A DNA stretch of 64,000 nt from an uncultured Sphingomonadaceae bacterium (GTDB lineage Bacteria > Pseudomonadota > Alphaproteobacteria > Sphingomonadales > Sphingomonadaceae): positions 310,001 through 374,000 of the forward strand of contig CANMVC010000002.1 in NCBI GenBank assembly GCA_947501325.1, read 5' to 3'. The notes under the pieces were generated by a model. The model saw only the letters and a list, made by a program, of their open reading frames with translations. It made no database searches and was not told the DNA's origin. The stretch's first letter is position 1. The number at the start of each line of letters is the position of its first letter. Below, piece after piece: positions 1 through 9,237 of this stretch. The position numbers were made by a program, and so were the translations under genes.

Positions 1-465
1 GCGACAAAAACCGCCGACGTCGTCGCCCGCGAATGGCTAGTCGAAGCAATGGAAGGATTTACCGCAGAAAGAGCCTTTCTGACGCGACTAACCGTTGCAG
101 CAGGCCCTATATCGGGCGTTCGTAGCGAAGATCAGAGTAACGCAACCGTGTTGGCACAACGCAAAGCGCTCGAAATGCTGTCGCAATCTGATCGCAATGG
201 TTGCGCACTCGGCGCTTCTTTTGCGCTCGTACTCGACTGGCAGGCAATTCGGCCATTGCTCGAACGAATAGCCATCAAGCTTGGCGTAGAACCGCGTACA
301 GCCATATTGCCATCTTCAGAAGCAACAACACGCCTCAATCGGGAATTGGCACAATCAAGCGCGGTAGAGCGCGCAATTAATTTTGGTGTCGATCAAATAT
401 TGACCCAGCATCGCGGCCTTTGGCAGCTCCTGGAAGCCCGCAGAAACGCACGCAACTCTGATTAA
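1..465 (+). CDS. Unknown protein, 5' end outside the window
   Basis: The frame is open from base 1 and ends with TAA at 463-465, so the true start probably lies upstream; an internal ATG at 49 would give 138 residues. The visible part is soluble, mostly helical by composition, with no signal peptide, membrane segment or recognised motif. It carries a segment rich in Ala/Leu around a Cys (NGCALGASFALVLDW). I do not recognise the family; it may be one of the sphingomonad-restricted DUF families. It lies about 110 bp upstream of the MoxR gene on the same strand, but the gap is long enough for a separate promoter. Confidence 0.6.
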   Translation, partial: ATKTADVVAREWLVEAMEGFTAERAFLTRLTVAAGPISGVRSEDQSNATVLAQRKALEMLSQSDRNGCALGASFALVLDWQAIRPLLERIAIKLGVEPRTAILPSSEATTRLNRELAQSSAVERAINFGVDQILTQHRGLWQLLEARRNARNSD

Positions 466-572
466 CCGTTAGCCCGTCGCAATCTCTTCATTAACTAAAT
501 GATTAACTTGCCTCAAAACGGCCTTTTCCCTATCGCTAATCCATTGACGTTTACGGCAAGGGATTATGGAAT

Positions 573-1418
573 ATGCGTTTTGACGGTACCAAAGATTATG
601 TAGCAACCGATGATTTGAAGGTTGCGGTCAACGCTGCCGTCACCCTTCGCAGGCCTCTATTGGTCAAGGGCGAACCCGGAACCGGTAAGACCGTCCTCGC
701 ATATGAAATTGCCAAGGCGATGGGAACACCGCTGATCGAGTGGAATGTCAAATCCACTACCAAAGCGCATCAAGGCCTCTATGAATATGACGCCGTCGCA
801 CGGCTTCGCGACGGCCAGCTTGGTGACGAACGGGTCCACGATATTTCCAACTATATCCGCAAGGGCAAGCTGTGGGAAGCTTTCACCTCCCCTGATCTGC
901 CTGTCCTCTTGATTGATGAAATAGACAAAGCCGATATCGAATTTCCCAATGATTTGCTGCAGGAACTCGATCGCATGGAATTCCATGTTTACGAGACCAA
1001 AGAGACAATCAAGGCTGCAGAGCGCCCTATAGTCATCATCACCTCAAACAACGAAAAAGAACTTCCGGACGCCTTCCTGCGCCGCTGTTTCTTCCATTAT
1101 ATCAAATTCCCGGATCGTGAAACGATGCAGGAAATTATCAACGTCCATTTCCCTGATATTCAGGGGATATTGGTGAAAAAGGCGATGGATATTTTTTATG
1201 ATGTCCGTGATGTACCTGGGCTCAAAAAGAAGCCCAGCACCTCTGAATTGCTCGATTGGCTGAAGCTGCTGCTGGCGGAAGATATGCCGCTCGATGTGTT
1301 GCAGTCGAAAGACCCCAGCAAAGCCATACCGCCATTACATGGCGCCTTGCTAAAAAACGAGCAGGACGTGATGCTATTTGAGCGTCTGGCATTTATGGCA
1401 AAACGCGAAGCGCGTTAG
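573..1418 (+). CDS. MoxR-family AAA+ ATPase
   Basis: This 281-residue protein is a single AAA+ module. The Walker A motif GEPGTGKT is at residues 33-40 and Walker B LLIDEIDKAD at about 112-121. It is followed by a sensor-1-like ITSNNEKELPDAFLRRC segment with an arginine finger region. MoxR ATPases act as chaperones that remodel or insert cofactors into partner complexes, usually together with a von Willebrand factor A (VWA) protein. The next gene, 15 bp downstream, is such a VWA protein, so the two form the usual pair. The client complex is not visible nearby: no CO dehydrogenase or methanol dehydrogenase genes occur in the window. The start fits the normal N-terminus of short MoxR proteins. 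Confidence 0.93.
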   Translation: MRFDGTKDYVATDDLKVAVNAAVTLRRPLLVKGEPGTGKTVLAYEIAKAMGTPLIEWNVKSTTKAHQGLYEYDAVARLRDGQLGDERVHDISNYIRKGKLWEAFTSPDLPVLLIDEIDKADIEFPNDLLQELDRMEFHVYETKETIKAAERPIVIITSNNEKELPDAFLRRCFFHYIKFPDRETMQEIINVHFPDIQGILVKKAMDIFYDVRDVPGLKKKPSTSELLDWLKLLLAEDMPLDVLQSKDPSKAIPPLHGALLKNEQDVMLFERLAFMAKREAR

Positions 1419-1433
1419 ACGGAGCGACAGCGA

Positions 1434-2615
1434 ATGTTCTTCAACTTCATGGACGAACTGCGAGCAGCCGGGATTACCGCATCGCTCAAAGAGCATTTGG
1501 TGCTTTTGGAAGCGCTGGACAAGGAAGTCATCCAGCGTAGTCCTGAGGAATTCTATTTTCTGTCCCGAGCAACTTTTGTTAAAGATGAAGGGCTTCTGGA
1601 TCGTTTCGATCAAGTATTCTCTAAAGTCTTCAAAGGCATTGAAACCAGCTATGGTATGCAGGAAGAGGAAATTCCTCTCGACTGGCTGAAGGCTGTTGCC
1701 GAAAAATATCTCACCGAAGAAGAAATGGCAGAAGTCAAAAAGCTGGGCAGCTGGGACGAGATTATGGAGACGCTGAAAGAGCGCCTCGCCGAGCAGGAAA
1801 AGCGCCATGAAGGCGGCAGCAAATGGATCGGTACCGGTGGTACTTCCCCCTATGGGAATAGTGGCTACAACCCTGAAGGTGTCCGCATTGGCGGCGAAGG
1901 CGGTCAGAAAAAAGCCGTCAAAGTTTGGGACAAGCGCGAGTTTCAGAATCTCGATCACACCAAACAACTGGGCACGCGCAATATCAAAGTAGCGCTGAGA
2001 CGTTTACGCAGATTTGCCCGTGAAGGCTCTGCCGATGAGCTTGATATCGACAGCACGATCAATGGCACAGCTAAAAAGGGCTGGCTTGATATTCATATGC
2101 GTCCTGAGCGCCACAATGCGGTGAAGTTGTTGTTGTTTCTGGATGTCGGTGGATCAATGGATCCCTTCGTCAAGATATGTGAAGAGCTATTCAGTGCTGC
2201 GAATAGCGAGTTTAAAAATCTCGAATTTTTCTATTTCCATAACTGTGTTTACGAAGGCGTGTGGAAAGACAATCGGCGACGTTTTTCGGAACGGACCAAT
2301 ACCTGGGATATTCTCCACAAATATGGCCATGACTATAAGCTGATTTTTGTCGGGGACGCATCAATGAGTCCCTATGAAATCACGCATCCCGGCGGTTCTG
2401 TTGAACATTTTAACGAGGAAGCCGGCGTCACATGGCTCCATCGGATGACCAATACTTACCCGGCAACCGCCTGGCTAAATCCTGTTCCGGAAAAGCAATG
2501 GGGCTATTCGCAGAGCGTCAAAATCGTCAAGGAATTGATGAATGACCGGATGTACCCGTTGACGCTTGAAGGGCTTGGTGACGCCATGAAGGAATTGACC
2601 CGGAAGCACGGGTAA
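1434..2615 (+). CDS. VWA domain protein, CoxE-like
   Basis: This 393-residue protein pairs with the preceding MoxR ATPase. The N-terminal half is charged and helical; residues ~125-165 form a Gly-rich linker (GGSKWIGTGGTSPYGNSG). The C-terminal half is a VWA-like domain starting around residue 235 with LLLFLDVGGSMDP. The MIDAS metal motif is normally DxSxS; here it reads DVGGS, so the middle Ser is replaced by Gly while Asp and the last Ser remain. This variant is seen in several CoxE-like proteins. By family, it should work with MoxR in maturation of an enzyme complex. The client is unknown. Confidence 0.88.
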   Translation: MFFNFMDELRAAGITASLKEHLVLLEALDKEVIQRSPEEFYFLSRATFVKDEGLLDRFDQVFSKVFKGIETSYGMQEEEIPLDWLKAVAEKYLTEEEMAEVKKLGSWDEIMETLKERLAEQEKRHEGGSKWIGTGGTSPYGNSGYNPEGVRIGGEGGQKKAVKVWDKREFQNLDHTKQLGTRNIKVALRRLRRFAREGSADELDIDSTINGTAKKGWLDIHMRPERHNAVKLLLFLDVGGSMDPFVKICEELFSAANSEFKNLEFFYFHNCVYEGVWKDNRRRFSERTNTWDILHKYGHDYKLIFVGDASMSPYEITHPGGSVEHFNEEAGVTWLHRMTNTYPATAWLNPVPEKQWGYSQSVKIVKELMNDRMYPLTLEGLGDAMKELTRKHG

Positions 2616-2622
2616 TAGCGGC

Positions 2623-2925
2623 TTAGGCCTCAACCACCATCAAGGTTGTACCCTGATATTTCTCAGCATTAGCGTCGAAAACAGCATAGGGCTCAAATTG
2701 CCGGTCCTCGACAGTCACATCCTTTAAGCCGGACAGCTTAAAAGTGCCTAGCTTTAACTCACGGGGCGGCTGCCCTTCCCGCTCCAAGGTTACCGCATCG
2801 ACATGCATTTCATCATGCCGTGTGTAGAGGATATGTGGCGCAAGCGTGATCTGCATGCGGTTATACGTAGCCGTCACGCATTTTTTCAATGCAACGCCTT
2901 CAAAAAATTCTTTACTGGGTAACAT
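2623..2925 (-). CDS. Small hypothetical protein
   Basis: This 100-residue cytoplasmic protein is convergent with the VWA gene, whose stop is 7 bp away. The core is a run of short beta-strands (ITLAPHILYTRHDEMHVDAV, then RELKLGTFKLSGL), which resembles the small beta-rich fold of WYL-type ligand-binding domains, but no WYL triad is present, so no function is assigned. The ribosome-binding site before the ATG at 2925 is weak. A later internal start is possible, because the recognisable strand pattern begins about 20 residues in. Confidence 0.6.
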   Translation of the reverse strand: MLPSKEFFEGVALKKCVTATYNRMQITLAPHILYTRHDEMHVDAVTLEREGQPPRELKLGTFKLSGLKDVTVEDRQFEPYAVFDANAEKYQGTTLMVVEA

Positions 2926-3061
2926 TCCGACAAAATATCAAAAAAGACAAAGGACGCAAGGACTATGTTGCGGCGCAGCAATTTTTGAGGTTGTCGTCGA
3001 AAGCGGCCACCCTCCTTCTCGAGATTTCCCAAATATGCTATTTAGTCGTTGGAGGTCTATC

Positions 3062-3364
3062 ATGCTTAAGATGTTTTTGCTCGCTACAACGCCTTTCATT
3101 GCCTTGGCTAGTCCCTCTCAGGCTGCGCCGCTTGATACCAAGTGCTTAGATCATATTGAAAATATTGACTTGGAGAAAGCGGAGAAGCCCTCCATCCATA
3201 CACTGGGCAAGGAGCCACCGGCAGCACAGATTGCGGCAGTGGAACGGCGAATCGATAATTGCTCAATATTGGTGGTAATCAATCCGCAATTGGCTGGAGA
3301 GCCGCGCTGGACGGCGCCATCGGAATCTACGGCCGCAAAAAAGCACCAGATTTTGGTTGATTAA
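3062..3364 (+). CDS. Small secreted hypothetical protein
   Basis: The ATG at 3062 is chosen because GGAGG lies 9 bp upstream and the encoded N-terminus is a clean signal peptide (MLKMFLLATTPFIALASPSQA) with cleavage expected after Ala21. The mature part, about 79 residues, is polar and contains two Cys that could form one disulfide. No family was recognised. It ends 3 bp before the convergent DUF1343 gene. An upstream extension of the frame to 2846 lacks a ribosome site and overlaps the opposite-strand gene, so it is not used. Confidence 0.65.
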   Translation: MLKMFLLATTPFIALASPSQAAPLDTKCLDHIENIDLEKAEKPSIHTLGKEPPAAQIAAVERRIDNCSILVVINPQLAGEPRWTAPSESTAAKKHQILVD

Positions 3365-3367
3365 ACT

Positions 3368-4564
3368 CTAGTAAATCAAAAAGTCTTTCAGCATTTGACC
3401 CCACATCCGTTCGTCAGGTGCGGTTATCGCTTCCAGATCATTGGCAATTGTTGATGGATTTTCAATCCACTCCCGCAGTCCGGGACCACCATTAATTACA
3501 TCAAAGGCGAGCTTGCCCTCTTCATATTCATAAGCAAAATCCCGCCAAAGCTCATAACCGAAATAGAGCTTATTAATGGCTTTCAGCGCCAGCGCCTGTA
3601 ATCGCCAGGGGCGAAATGCGGCATGATCATAGGTGGGGCCTTCTGCGTGAAATTGAACGCCATTACACAACATACCGACATGCTTGTGGAATGTCGGCTC
3701 AAACCAGCATTCACGCAAAGTACAGCCTTTCAGCCATTGTGGGGCCTTGCGATGCATTTCAGCGATCACCGCCTTCGCATCAATATCCGGCGCGCCAAAT
3801 AGCTCGAGCGGCCTTGTCGTACCTCGCCCTTCCGACAATGTGGTGCCCTCCAGCATCACCGTGCCGGCATAGGCCCGCGCCATCGATAGATTGGGCGCAT
3901 TCGGACTTGGGTTGATCCATATCCGATCCGTTGGCCAGCCAAACCCCGGACCTTCCGGCTGCCATCCCTGCATTTCAACGACATTATACTCCACGTCCAG
4001 ATTGAAATAACTGACAAACCAGCCACCCATCTCACCCATGGTCAGACCATGGCGCATCGGCATAGGTGCAGCGCCAACAAAACTCTCCCAACCTTGTTCC
4101 AGCATCATGCCTTCAATCGGCCGACCAGCGGGATTGGGACGATCCAGCACCCAAACAGCTTTACCGTGCTCAGCCGCTGCTTCCAAAATATAGCGCAGAG
4201 TGGTGATGAACGTGTATATTCTGCAACCCAAATCCTGCAAATCGATCAGGATAACATCAAAGCTGTCCATCATCTGCTTGGTTGGTCTGCGCACTTCGCC
4301 GTAAAGGCTGAATATGGGAATACCCAAGACCGGGTCATCATAATCCGGAGATTCGATCATATTATCCTGCTTGTCACCGCGCAGACCGTGTTGCGGCCCA
4401 AAGGCTGAACTTAGCTCTATGCCATCGCATTGCGCGAGTGCATCGAGCGAATGGGTCAGGTTTTCGGTAACAGAAGCAGGATGCGCCAACAAAGCGATGC
4501 GCTTTCCGGCAAGCGGCGCACGCAATTCCGGTTCAGCGAGAAGTCGGTCAATTCCAAATTTCAT
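3368..4564 (-). CDS. DUF1343 protein, NamZ-like exo-N-acetylmuramidase family
   Basis: The 398-residue protein matches the DUF1343 family: LLAHPASVTENLTHSLDAL near the N-terminus, then FGPQHGLRGDKQDN, then DVILIDLQDLGCRIYTFITTL, then VLDRPNPAGR and the RHGLTMGEMG segment. Family members include Bacillus NamZ, which removes terminal MurNAc from peptidoglycan fragments. No signal peptide is visible, so an external role is not shown by the sequence. Its start overlaps the stop of the upstream DOMON-like gene by four bases (ATGA), implying translational coupling. Together with amgK-murU at 30.7-32.4 kb this would make a MurNAc salvage route, which is inference. Confidence 0.85.
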   Translation of the reverse strand: MKFGIDRLLAEPELRAPLAGKRIALLAHPASVTENLTHSLDALAQCDGIELSSAFGPQHGLRGDKQDNMIESPDYDDPVLGIPIFSLYGEVRRPTKQMMDSFDVILIDLQDLGCRIYTFITTLRYILEAAAEHGKAVWVLDRPNPAGRPIEGMMLEQGWESFVGAAPMPMRHGLTMGEMGGWFVSYFNLDVEYNVVEMQGWQPEGPGFGWPTDRIWINPSPNAPNLSMARAYAGTVMLEGTTLSEGRGTTRPLELFGAPDIDAKAVIAEMHRKAPQWLKGCTLRECWFEPTFHKHVGMLCNGVQFHAEGPTYDHAAFRPWRLQALALKAINKLYFGYELWRDFAYEYEEGKLAFDVINGGPGLREWIENPSTIANDLEAITAPDERMWGQMLKDFLIY

Positions 4565-5106
4565 AAATTACCTGCTGCCTTCAGTTGATGCGTAAAGCAA
4601 TCCCTGTGATGAAAATCCGGCTTTCCCGGCGGATGAGACAAAGCCCAATAGGATTTGGCGCCATTATTTTCTGCTACTATAGCGGAGAAAGACGCGTTGA
4701 GAGAGGCGTTCCCCCATATATCAGGCAGACCCAGCGTAACCTCCATAGCTACATGGGAATCACTCAAATCCAGAAATATTTCCGGCGATTTCGGCAATTG
4801 AAGATTACGCATGCCGTCGCGATAATCGGAGAATTGATATGCGGACCAACAGCTTGACGGTGAAAAGTTGAATTCACAATATCGGTTCGCGCCTGATTCT
4901 TGCAGAAACAGCTCGAAACAGGTGGTTTCCCATAATCCATCGGTCCGTTTTGCTTCAGTCCAATCAGGTAAGTCCACATCATGAAGCAATACATCCGCAT
5001 GATAGCGCATCCACAAACTGCCATGCGCTTGCCACTCGTAAGTCAGCTCAATATCCTGCACGATCGACACGGGCGTCAGCGGATGACATTGCAGGTTCAA
5101 ACGCAT
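4561..5106 (-). CDS. DOMON-like domain protein
   Basis: The 181-residue start at 5106 (MRLNLQCHPLTP) is chosen because longer frames would run over the tyrS start region. The sequence is beta-rich with the pattern LWETTCFELFLQ ... YCEFNFSPSSCWSAYQFSDYR, typical of the DOMON-like sandwich (carbohydrate- or heme-binding type) found as a stand-alone protein in alphaproteobacteria. No signal peptide is visible. It is the first gene of a two-gene unit with the DUF1343 gene (4-bp overlap) and is divergent from tyrS, 38 bp away. The ligand is unknown. Confidence 0.75.
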   Translation of the reverse strand: MRLNLQCHPLTPVSIVQDIELTYEWQAHGSLWMRYHADVLLHDVDLPDWTEAKRTDGLWETTCFELFLQESGANRYCEFNFSPSSCWSAYQFSDYRDGMRNLQLPKSPEIFLDLSDSHVAMEVTLGLPDIWGNASLNASFSAIVAENNGAKSYWALSHPPGKPDFHHRDCFTHQLKAAGNL

Positions 5107-5144
5107 ATTGCGACTTTCCTCTGCTGCATGTAACGAACCACTCC

Positions 5145-6377
5145 ATGACAAACTATGAATCTGATCTCCTCCGCTTAATGAATGATCGCGGCTATATCCA
5201 CCAATTAACTGATGCCGATGGATTGGATCAGCTAGCAACCAAAACAATAATACCGGGATATGTCGGTTTTGATGCCACTGCCACATCGTTGCATGTCGGC
5301 AACTTGGTTCAGATCATGCTTTTGCGGCGTTTGCAGCAAGCGGGACATAAACCAATTGTTGTGATGGGCGGAGGAACCACGAAGGTTGGGGATCCCTCTG
5401 GCAAAGACGAAGTTCGCAAGCTGCTCGATAATGATGGCATAAACGCCAATATTGCGTCCATAAAATCGTCTTTTGAGCGATTTTTGACCTTTGGCGATGG
5501 GCCAACCGACGCGATTATGGTCAATAATGCGGACTGGCTGGATAGTTTGGAATATATCCCGTTTCTGCGAGACGTGGGTCGCCACTTCACCATCAACCGG
5601 ATGCTGACATTCGATTCGGTGAAGCTGCGCCTTGATCGGGAACAGCCCCTCACCTTTCTCGAATTCAACTATATGATCTTGCAAGCCTATGACTTTCTTG
5701 AGCTATCCCGTCAGCATGCCTGCCGCTTGCAACTGGGCGGCTCGGATCAATGGGGCAATATCGTCAATGGTATTGAACTGGGGCGCCGGATTGATGGTGC
5801 GGAACTTTACGGCCTGACCACACCGCTCATCACAAAAGCCGATGGTTCGAAAATGGGCAAGTCGGTCGACGGTGCTATCTGGTTGAACGAAGATCGCCTG
5901 AGTCCTTATGATTACTGGCAATTCTGGCGCAATACAGATGATCGGGATGTTGGTAAATTCATGCGGCTGTTCACGGATATTGATCTCGCTGAAATTGCGC
6001 GGTTAGAGGCTTTGGAAGGCGCAGATATTAATGAGGCAAAGAAGATCCTGGCCGACGCGGCGACGGCCATGGCGCATGGCACCGAAGCAGCGAACAAAGC
6101 TGCCATCACTGCTCAAAAAACCTTTGAACAAGGACAGTCGGGTGGCGATCTCCCTGTATTAGAAGTTGCAGACGAACAAATTTCCATGCTCAACGCCCTC
6201 GTCAGTATCGGTTTTTGCGCCTCCAAAGGAGAAGCCAAGCGGATGATCGCAGGTGGCGGTGCGCGGCTTGATGACGAGCCGGTGCAGGATGCGGGCACCA
6301 TGATTGCAATCCGCGATACCGATATTAAAATCTCGGCGGGCAAGAAAAAGCACGGTTTACTCCGCCGCGCCGCCTAA
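5145..6377 (+). CDS. tyrS: Tyrosyl-tRNA synthetase
   Basis: A class I synthetase of 410 residues that charges tRNA-Tyr. The HIGH signature appears as LHVGNL near residue 49, with GYVGFDATATS just before it. Tyr-binding elements are QAYDFLEL and GGSDQWGNIVNGIEL. The KMSKS loop is KMGKS near residue 235. A C-terminal S4 RNA-binding domain covers the last ~65 residues (FCASKGEAKRMIAGGGARLDD). The start at 5145 fits the family N-terminus; a 65-residue upstream extension has no similarity and overlaps the divergent DOMON-like gene. Confidence 0.97.
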   Translation: MTNYESDLLRLMNDRGYIHQLTDADGLDQLATKTIIPGYVGFDATATSLHVGNLVQIMLLRRLQQAGHKPIVVMGGGTTKVGDPSGKDEVRKLLDNDGINANIASIKSSFERFLTFGDGPTDAIMVNNADWLDSLEYIPFLRDVGRHFTINRMLTFDSVKLRLDREQPLTFLEFNYMILQAYDFLELSRQHACRLQLGGSDQWGNIVNGIELGRRIDGAELYGLTTPLITKADGSKMGKSVDGAIWLNEDRLSPYDYWQFWRNTDDRDVGKFMRLFTDIDLAEIARLEALEGADINEAKKILADAATAMAHGTEAANKAAITAQKTFEQGQSGGDLPVLEVADEQISMLNALVSIGFCASKGEAKRMIAGGGARLDDEPVQDAGTMIAIRDTDIKISAGKKKHGLLRRAA

Positions 6378-6462
6378 AATTTCGAGGATTGTTACGCGGG
6401 TTTACCTTTTCTTCGGAAAACGCAGTTAATGAAGGGTTTCACCAACTGACGGAGCGCCTTTA

Positions 6463-6789
6463 ATGCCCAGCCCATCCAGCCCGAAAACGCCTGAAATGCG
6501 TCGCGCAACGCGTTTTCCTGTTGATTTTGAGACGATTTGTGAAACGCGTAAAGATGGTGAATTTACAGTTAAACTCAGCAATATTTCCGCTCATGGGTGT
6601 CAATTTATCCACGAAGTCGAGCTGAACAAAGGCGATCGGGTTGTCGTTCGTTTGCCCGTAGCAGGACGGATCGAAGCATTTCTGGTCTGGTCTCACAGTG
6701 GACGCTCTGGTTTCGAATTTGAACGCGTTATCCGTGAACCGGATTTTGTAGCCATGCTTGATGAAATTGAACAGGCAGAGGCAAAATAA
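6463..6789 (+). CDS. PilZ domain protein
   Basis: A 108-residue single-domain PilZ protein. The c-di-GMP binding signature is present: RRATRF near residues 10-15 (an RxxxR-type Arg pair) and the second part NISAHGCQF at about 45-53, where the family usually has (D/N)xSxxG. Such proteins switch targets in response to c-di-GMP. A GGAGC ribosome site precedes the ATG. The EAL protein at 12.7-14.8 kb is the only visible candidate c-di-GMP enzyme in the window. The gene is convergent with recG, one base apart. Confidence 0.9.
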   Translation: MPSPSSPKTPEMRRATRFPVDFETICETRKDGEFTVKLSNISAHGCQFIHEVELNKGDRVVVRLPVAGRIEAFLVWSHSGRSGFEFERVIREPDFVAMLDEIEQAEAK

Positions 6790-6790
6790 G

Positions 6791-8845
6791 CTAACCGCTC
6801 CGGAGCAGGCTGACCCCCCAGTCCCTTTCAAACAGATATAGAGCAATGCGCGCCGCTTGGCCGCGTGCACTATCCAACCCGCCATCGCGGTCCAGCAATA
6901 GACGCGCATCGTCCGTGGCGGCTGCAATCAGTTTCGATATTTGTTCTGGCGACGCGATCCGGAATCCGGCATCGCCCGACTGACGGGTCCCAAGTAGCTC
7001 GCCCGCGCCGCGCAACCGCAAATCTTCCTCAGCAATTTTGAACCCATCGTTGGTTTCTCGCAAAAGCGACAGCCGCGCACGCGCCGTTTCGCTAAGCGTA
7101 TCGCCGCGCAACAGCAGGCAATTGGATTTGACATCGCCCCTGCCGACACGCCCACGCAATTGATGGAGTTGCGCAAGTCCGAAGCGATCGGCTGCTTCGA
7201 TAATCATCAGACTCGCATTGGGTACATCAACCCCGACTTCGATCACGGTTGTGGCGACCAACAGTTTGATGTCGCCTTGCTGGAAACGCTCCATCACCGC
7301 GTCTTTTTCCGGACCTTTCATGCGTCCGTGCACAAGGCCGACTTTATCTCCGAAGCGCATTTTTAACAGCGCGGCCCGTTCTTCGGCTGCGGCGAGATCA
7401 CTTTTCTCGCTTTCCTCCACCAATGGGCAGACCCAATAGGCTTGTCCGTTAGCGGCGATATGCCGCGCCAAGCCATCAACCACTTCGGGCAACCTTGCAT
7501 CTGAGATCACTCTTGTTTCGATCGTCTGTCGACCTGGCGGGAGCTCGTCTATACGCGAAACATCCATCTCGCCATATTGACTGAGGGTCAGCGTTCGGGG
7601 AATCGGCGTCGCGGTCATAGCCAGCAGATGCGGCGTATGATCGGCTTTCTGCGTGAGCATCAGCCGCTGTGAAACACCAAATTTATGCTGCTCGTCAATC
7701 ACAGCCATCGCCAGCTTTCGATACTGCACTTTTTCCTGAAAAATCGCGTGTGTGCCCACCAATATATCGATCGAGCCATCCGCAAGGCCCATTAAAGTCG
7801 ACTCCCGGATCTTGCCCTTGTCCCGTCCGGTCAGAATGGCGAGGTTCACTGGCAAGCCGGTCAACAGCTTCTGGAGGCCTTCAAAATGCTGCCGTGCCAA
7901 AATCTCCGTTGGCGCTAGAAGCGCGCCTTGATAACCCGCTTCAACAGCACTGAGCAGCGCCATCAACGCAACCAGCGTTTTTCCAGACCCCACATCGCCC
8001 TGCAGCAATCTCAACATGGGCGAAGACTGAGCCAGATCCCCTTCAATCTCTGCAATGCAGCGCTTTTGCGCTCCCGTCAGTTCGAAAGGCAGGCTGATCT
8101 GATCCCGTAAATGCCCATCCCCTTGGATCGAAACGCCCTTTTTGCGGCGATTGCTCGCGCGTACGAGCATGAAGGCCAACTGATTGGCAAAAATCTCGTC
8201 ATATGCGAGTCGATCTGATTGATCGGCATCCTCTTGGCTGTGCAGCGAGACGATGTTCGTCCGCCAGTCCTTCCACTTTTTGGACTCCAGCAAACTGGGT
8301 TCAATCCATTCCGGCAGTTCCGGTGCCAGATCTACTGCTTGCTTGATCAGTTGCCCCATCCGCTTGTTGCCCAATCCATCGGTCAGCGGATAAATTGGCT
8401 CGACTAGCGCAATGTCTTTCTCGTCACCCAACTCCAGCACGTCTGGATGCAGCATCTGCAACTCGTCACCATAGCGTTCCAACTTGCCCGATATTATTTT
8501 ACTCTCGCCCAAAGGCAGCAGCTTCTTTGGCCACCCCGTATTTCTGCCAAAAAAGGTCAGGCTGATATAATTGCCCTGCGCATCCGTCGCTTGCACCCGG
8601 AACGGGCTGCGGGGGCCGCCGCTGCGATAGTCTGCAGGGGTCACTTCAGCGATAACTGTTAAGCCCACATCCGCCTCATCCAGCTCCTGCACGCGCTTGC
8701 GACGCATCCAGTAGCTCGGTTTGTGATAGAGCAAATCTTTCACCCGCGTCAGGCGCAGTTTCTCTAGCGGCTTGGCAAGTGCTTTGCCGACGCCTTTTAG
8801 TGACTGTGTTTCACCAAATAATGCATTGAGTATCTCAGGTCGCAT
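6791..8845 (-). CDS. recG: ATP-dependent DNA helicase RecG
   Basis: A 684-residue helicase that regresses stalled replication forks and branch-migrates Holliday junctions. The order is an N-terminal wedge/OB domain (FFGRNTGWPKKLLPLG near residues 97-112), Walker A GDVGSGKT at about 284-291, motif II DEQH, TATPIPRT (motif III) and motif VI QLRGRVGRG. The C-terminal segment (LRLRGAGELLGTRQSG) is diagnostic for RecG. Length is normal for the family. It is divergent from sdhE across about 90 bp. Confidence 0.97.
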   Translation of the reverse strand: MRPEILNALFGETQSLKGVGKALAKPLEKLRLTRVKDLLYHKPSYWMRRKRVQELDEADVGLTVIAEVTPADYRSGGPRSPFRVQATDAQGNYISLTFFGRNTGWPKKLLPLGESKIISGKLERYGDELQMLHPDVLELGDEKDIALVEPIYPLTDGLGNKRMGQLIKQAVDLAPELPEWIEPSLLESKKWKDWRTNIVSLHSQEDADQSDRLAYDEIFANQLAFMLVRASNRRKKGVSIQGDGHLRDQISLPFELTGAQKRCIAEIEGDLAQSSPMLRLLQGDVGSGKTLVALMALLSAVEAGYQGALLAPTEILARQHFEGLQKLLTGLPVNLAILTGRDKGKIRESTLMGLADGSIDILVGTHAIFQEKVQYRKLAMAVIDEQHKFGVSQRLMLTQKADHTPHLLAMTATPIPRTLTLSQYGEMDVSRIDELPPGRQTIETRVISDARLPEVVDGLARHIAANGQAYWVCPLVEESEKSDLAAAEERAALLKMRFGDKVGLVHGRMKGPEKDAVMERFQQGDIKLLVATTVIEVGVDVPNASLMIIEAADRFGLAQLHQLRGRVGRGDVKSNCLLLRGDTLSETARARLSLLRETNDGFKIAEEDLRLRGAGELLGTRQSGDAGFRIASPEQISKLIAAATDDARLLLDRDGGLDSARGQAARIALYLFERDWGVSLLRSG

Positions 8846-8936
8846 GTCTATCCGCCTATATACGCAAGCGGGCCTGATATACCAGAAAGAGTCCGCACTT
8901 CATTCGGTAACTACAAATCTTGGACCAGGAGCAGAC

Positions 8937-9203
8937 ATGGAACGCGAAGTCAGATTGAAACGACTGCATTTTCGCAGCTGGCATCGTGGAACGCGCGAGG
9001 CCGACAACATGATTGGTGGCTTTTTCGACAAATGGGGCCAGAGCTGGTCGGACGAGGAAATCGATTGGTTTGAGCAACTGCTCGAAGAAGAAGATGTTGA
9101 TATCATGGCTTGGGCCATTGGTAAGCAGCAACCCCCTGCCCCGTTTCAAACCAATCAAATGGCGGCCATGCAGAAACTCGACTATTTCGACTTCACAAAA
9201 TGA
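8937..9203 (+). CDS. sdhE: FAD assembly factor SdhE
   Basis: This 88-residue protein belongs to the SdhE/Sdh5 family, which promotes covalent attachment of FAD to the succinate dehydrogenase flavoprotein. The conserved RGxxE motif is seen as HRGTREADNMIGGFF, followed by the helical, acidic DEEIDWFEQLLEEEDVDIMAW segment. The start at 8937 (MEREVRLKRLHFRSW) matches the family N-terminus; the longer frame from 8772 would overlap recG. It lies 34 bp upstream of mfd on the same strand, as in many sphingomonads. Confidence 0.92.
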   Translation: MEREVRLKRLHFRSWHRGTREADNMIGGFFDKWGQSWSDEEIDWFEQLLEEEDVDIMAWAIGKQQPPAPFQTNQMAAMQKLDYFDFTK

Positions 9204-9237
9204 ACTCTCCACAATCGAACCGAAACAGATAATTTAA

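Noticed and set aside
9205-9230. Possible SOS box before mfd
   Set aside because: Two GAAC half-sites are present, but the spacing is 11 bp rather than 7.
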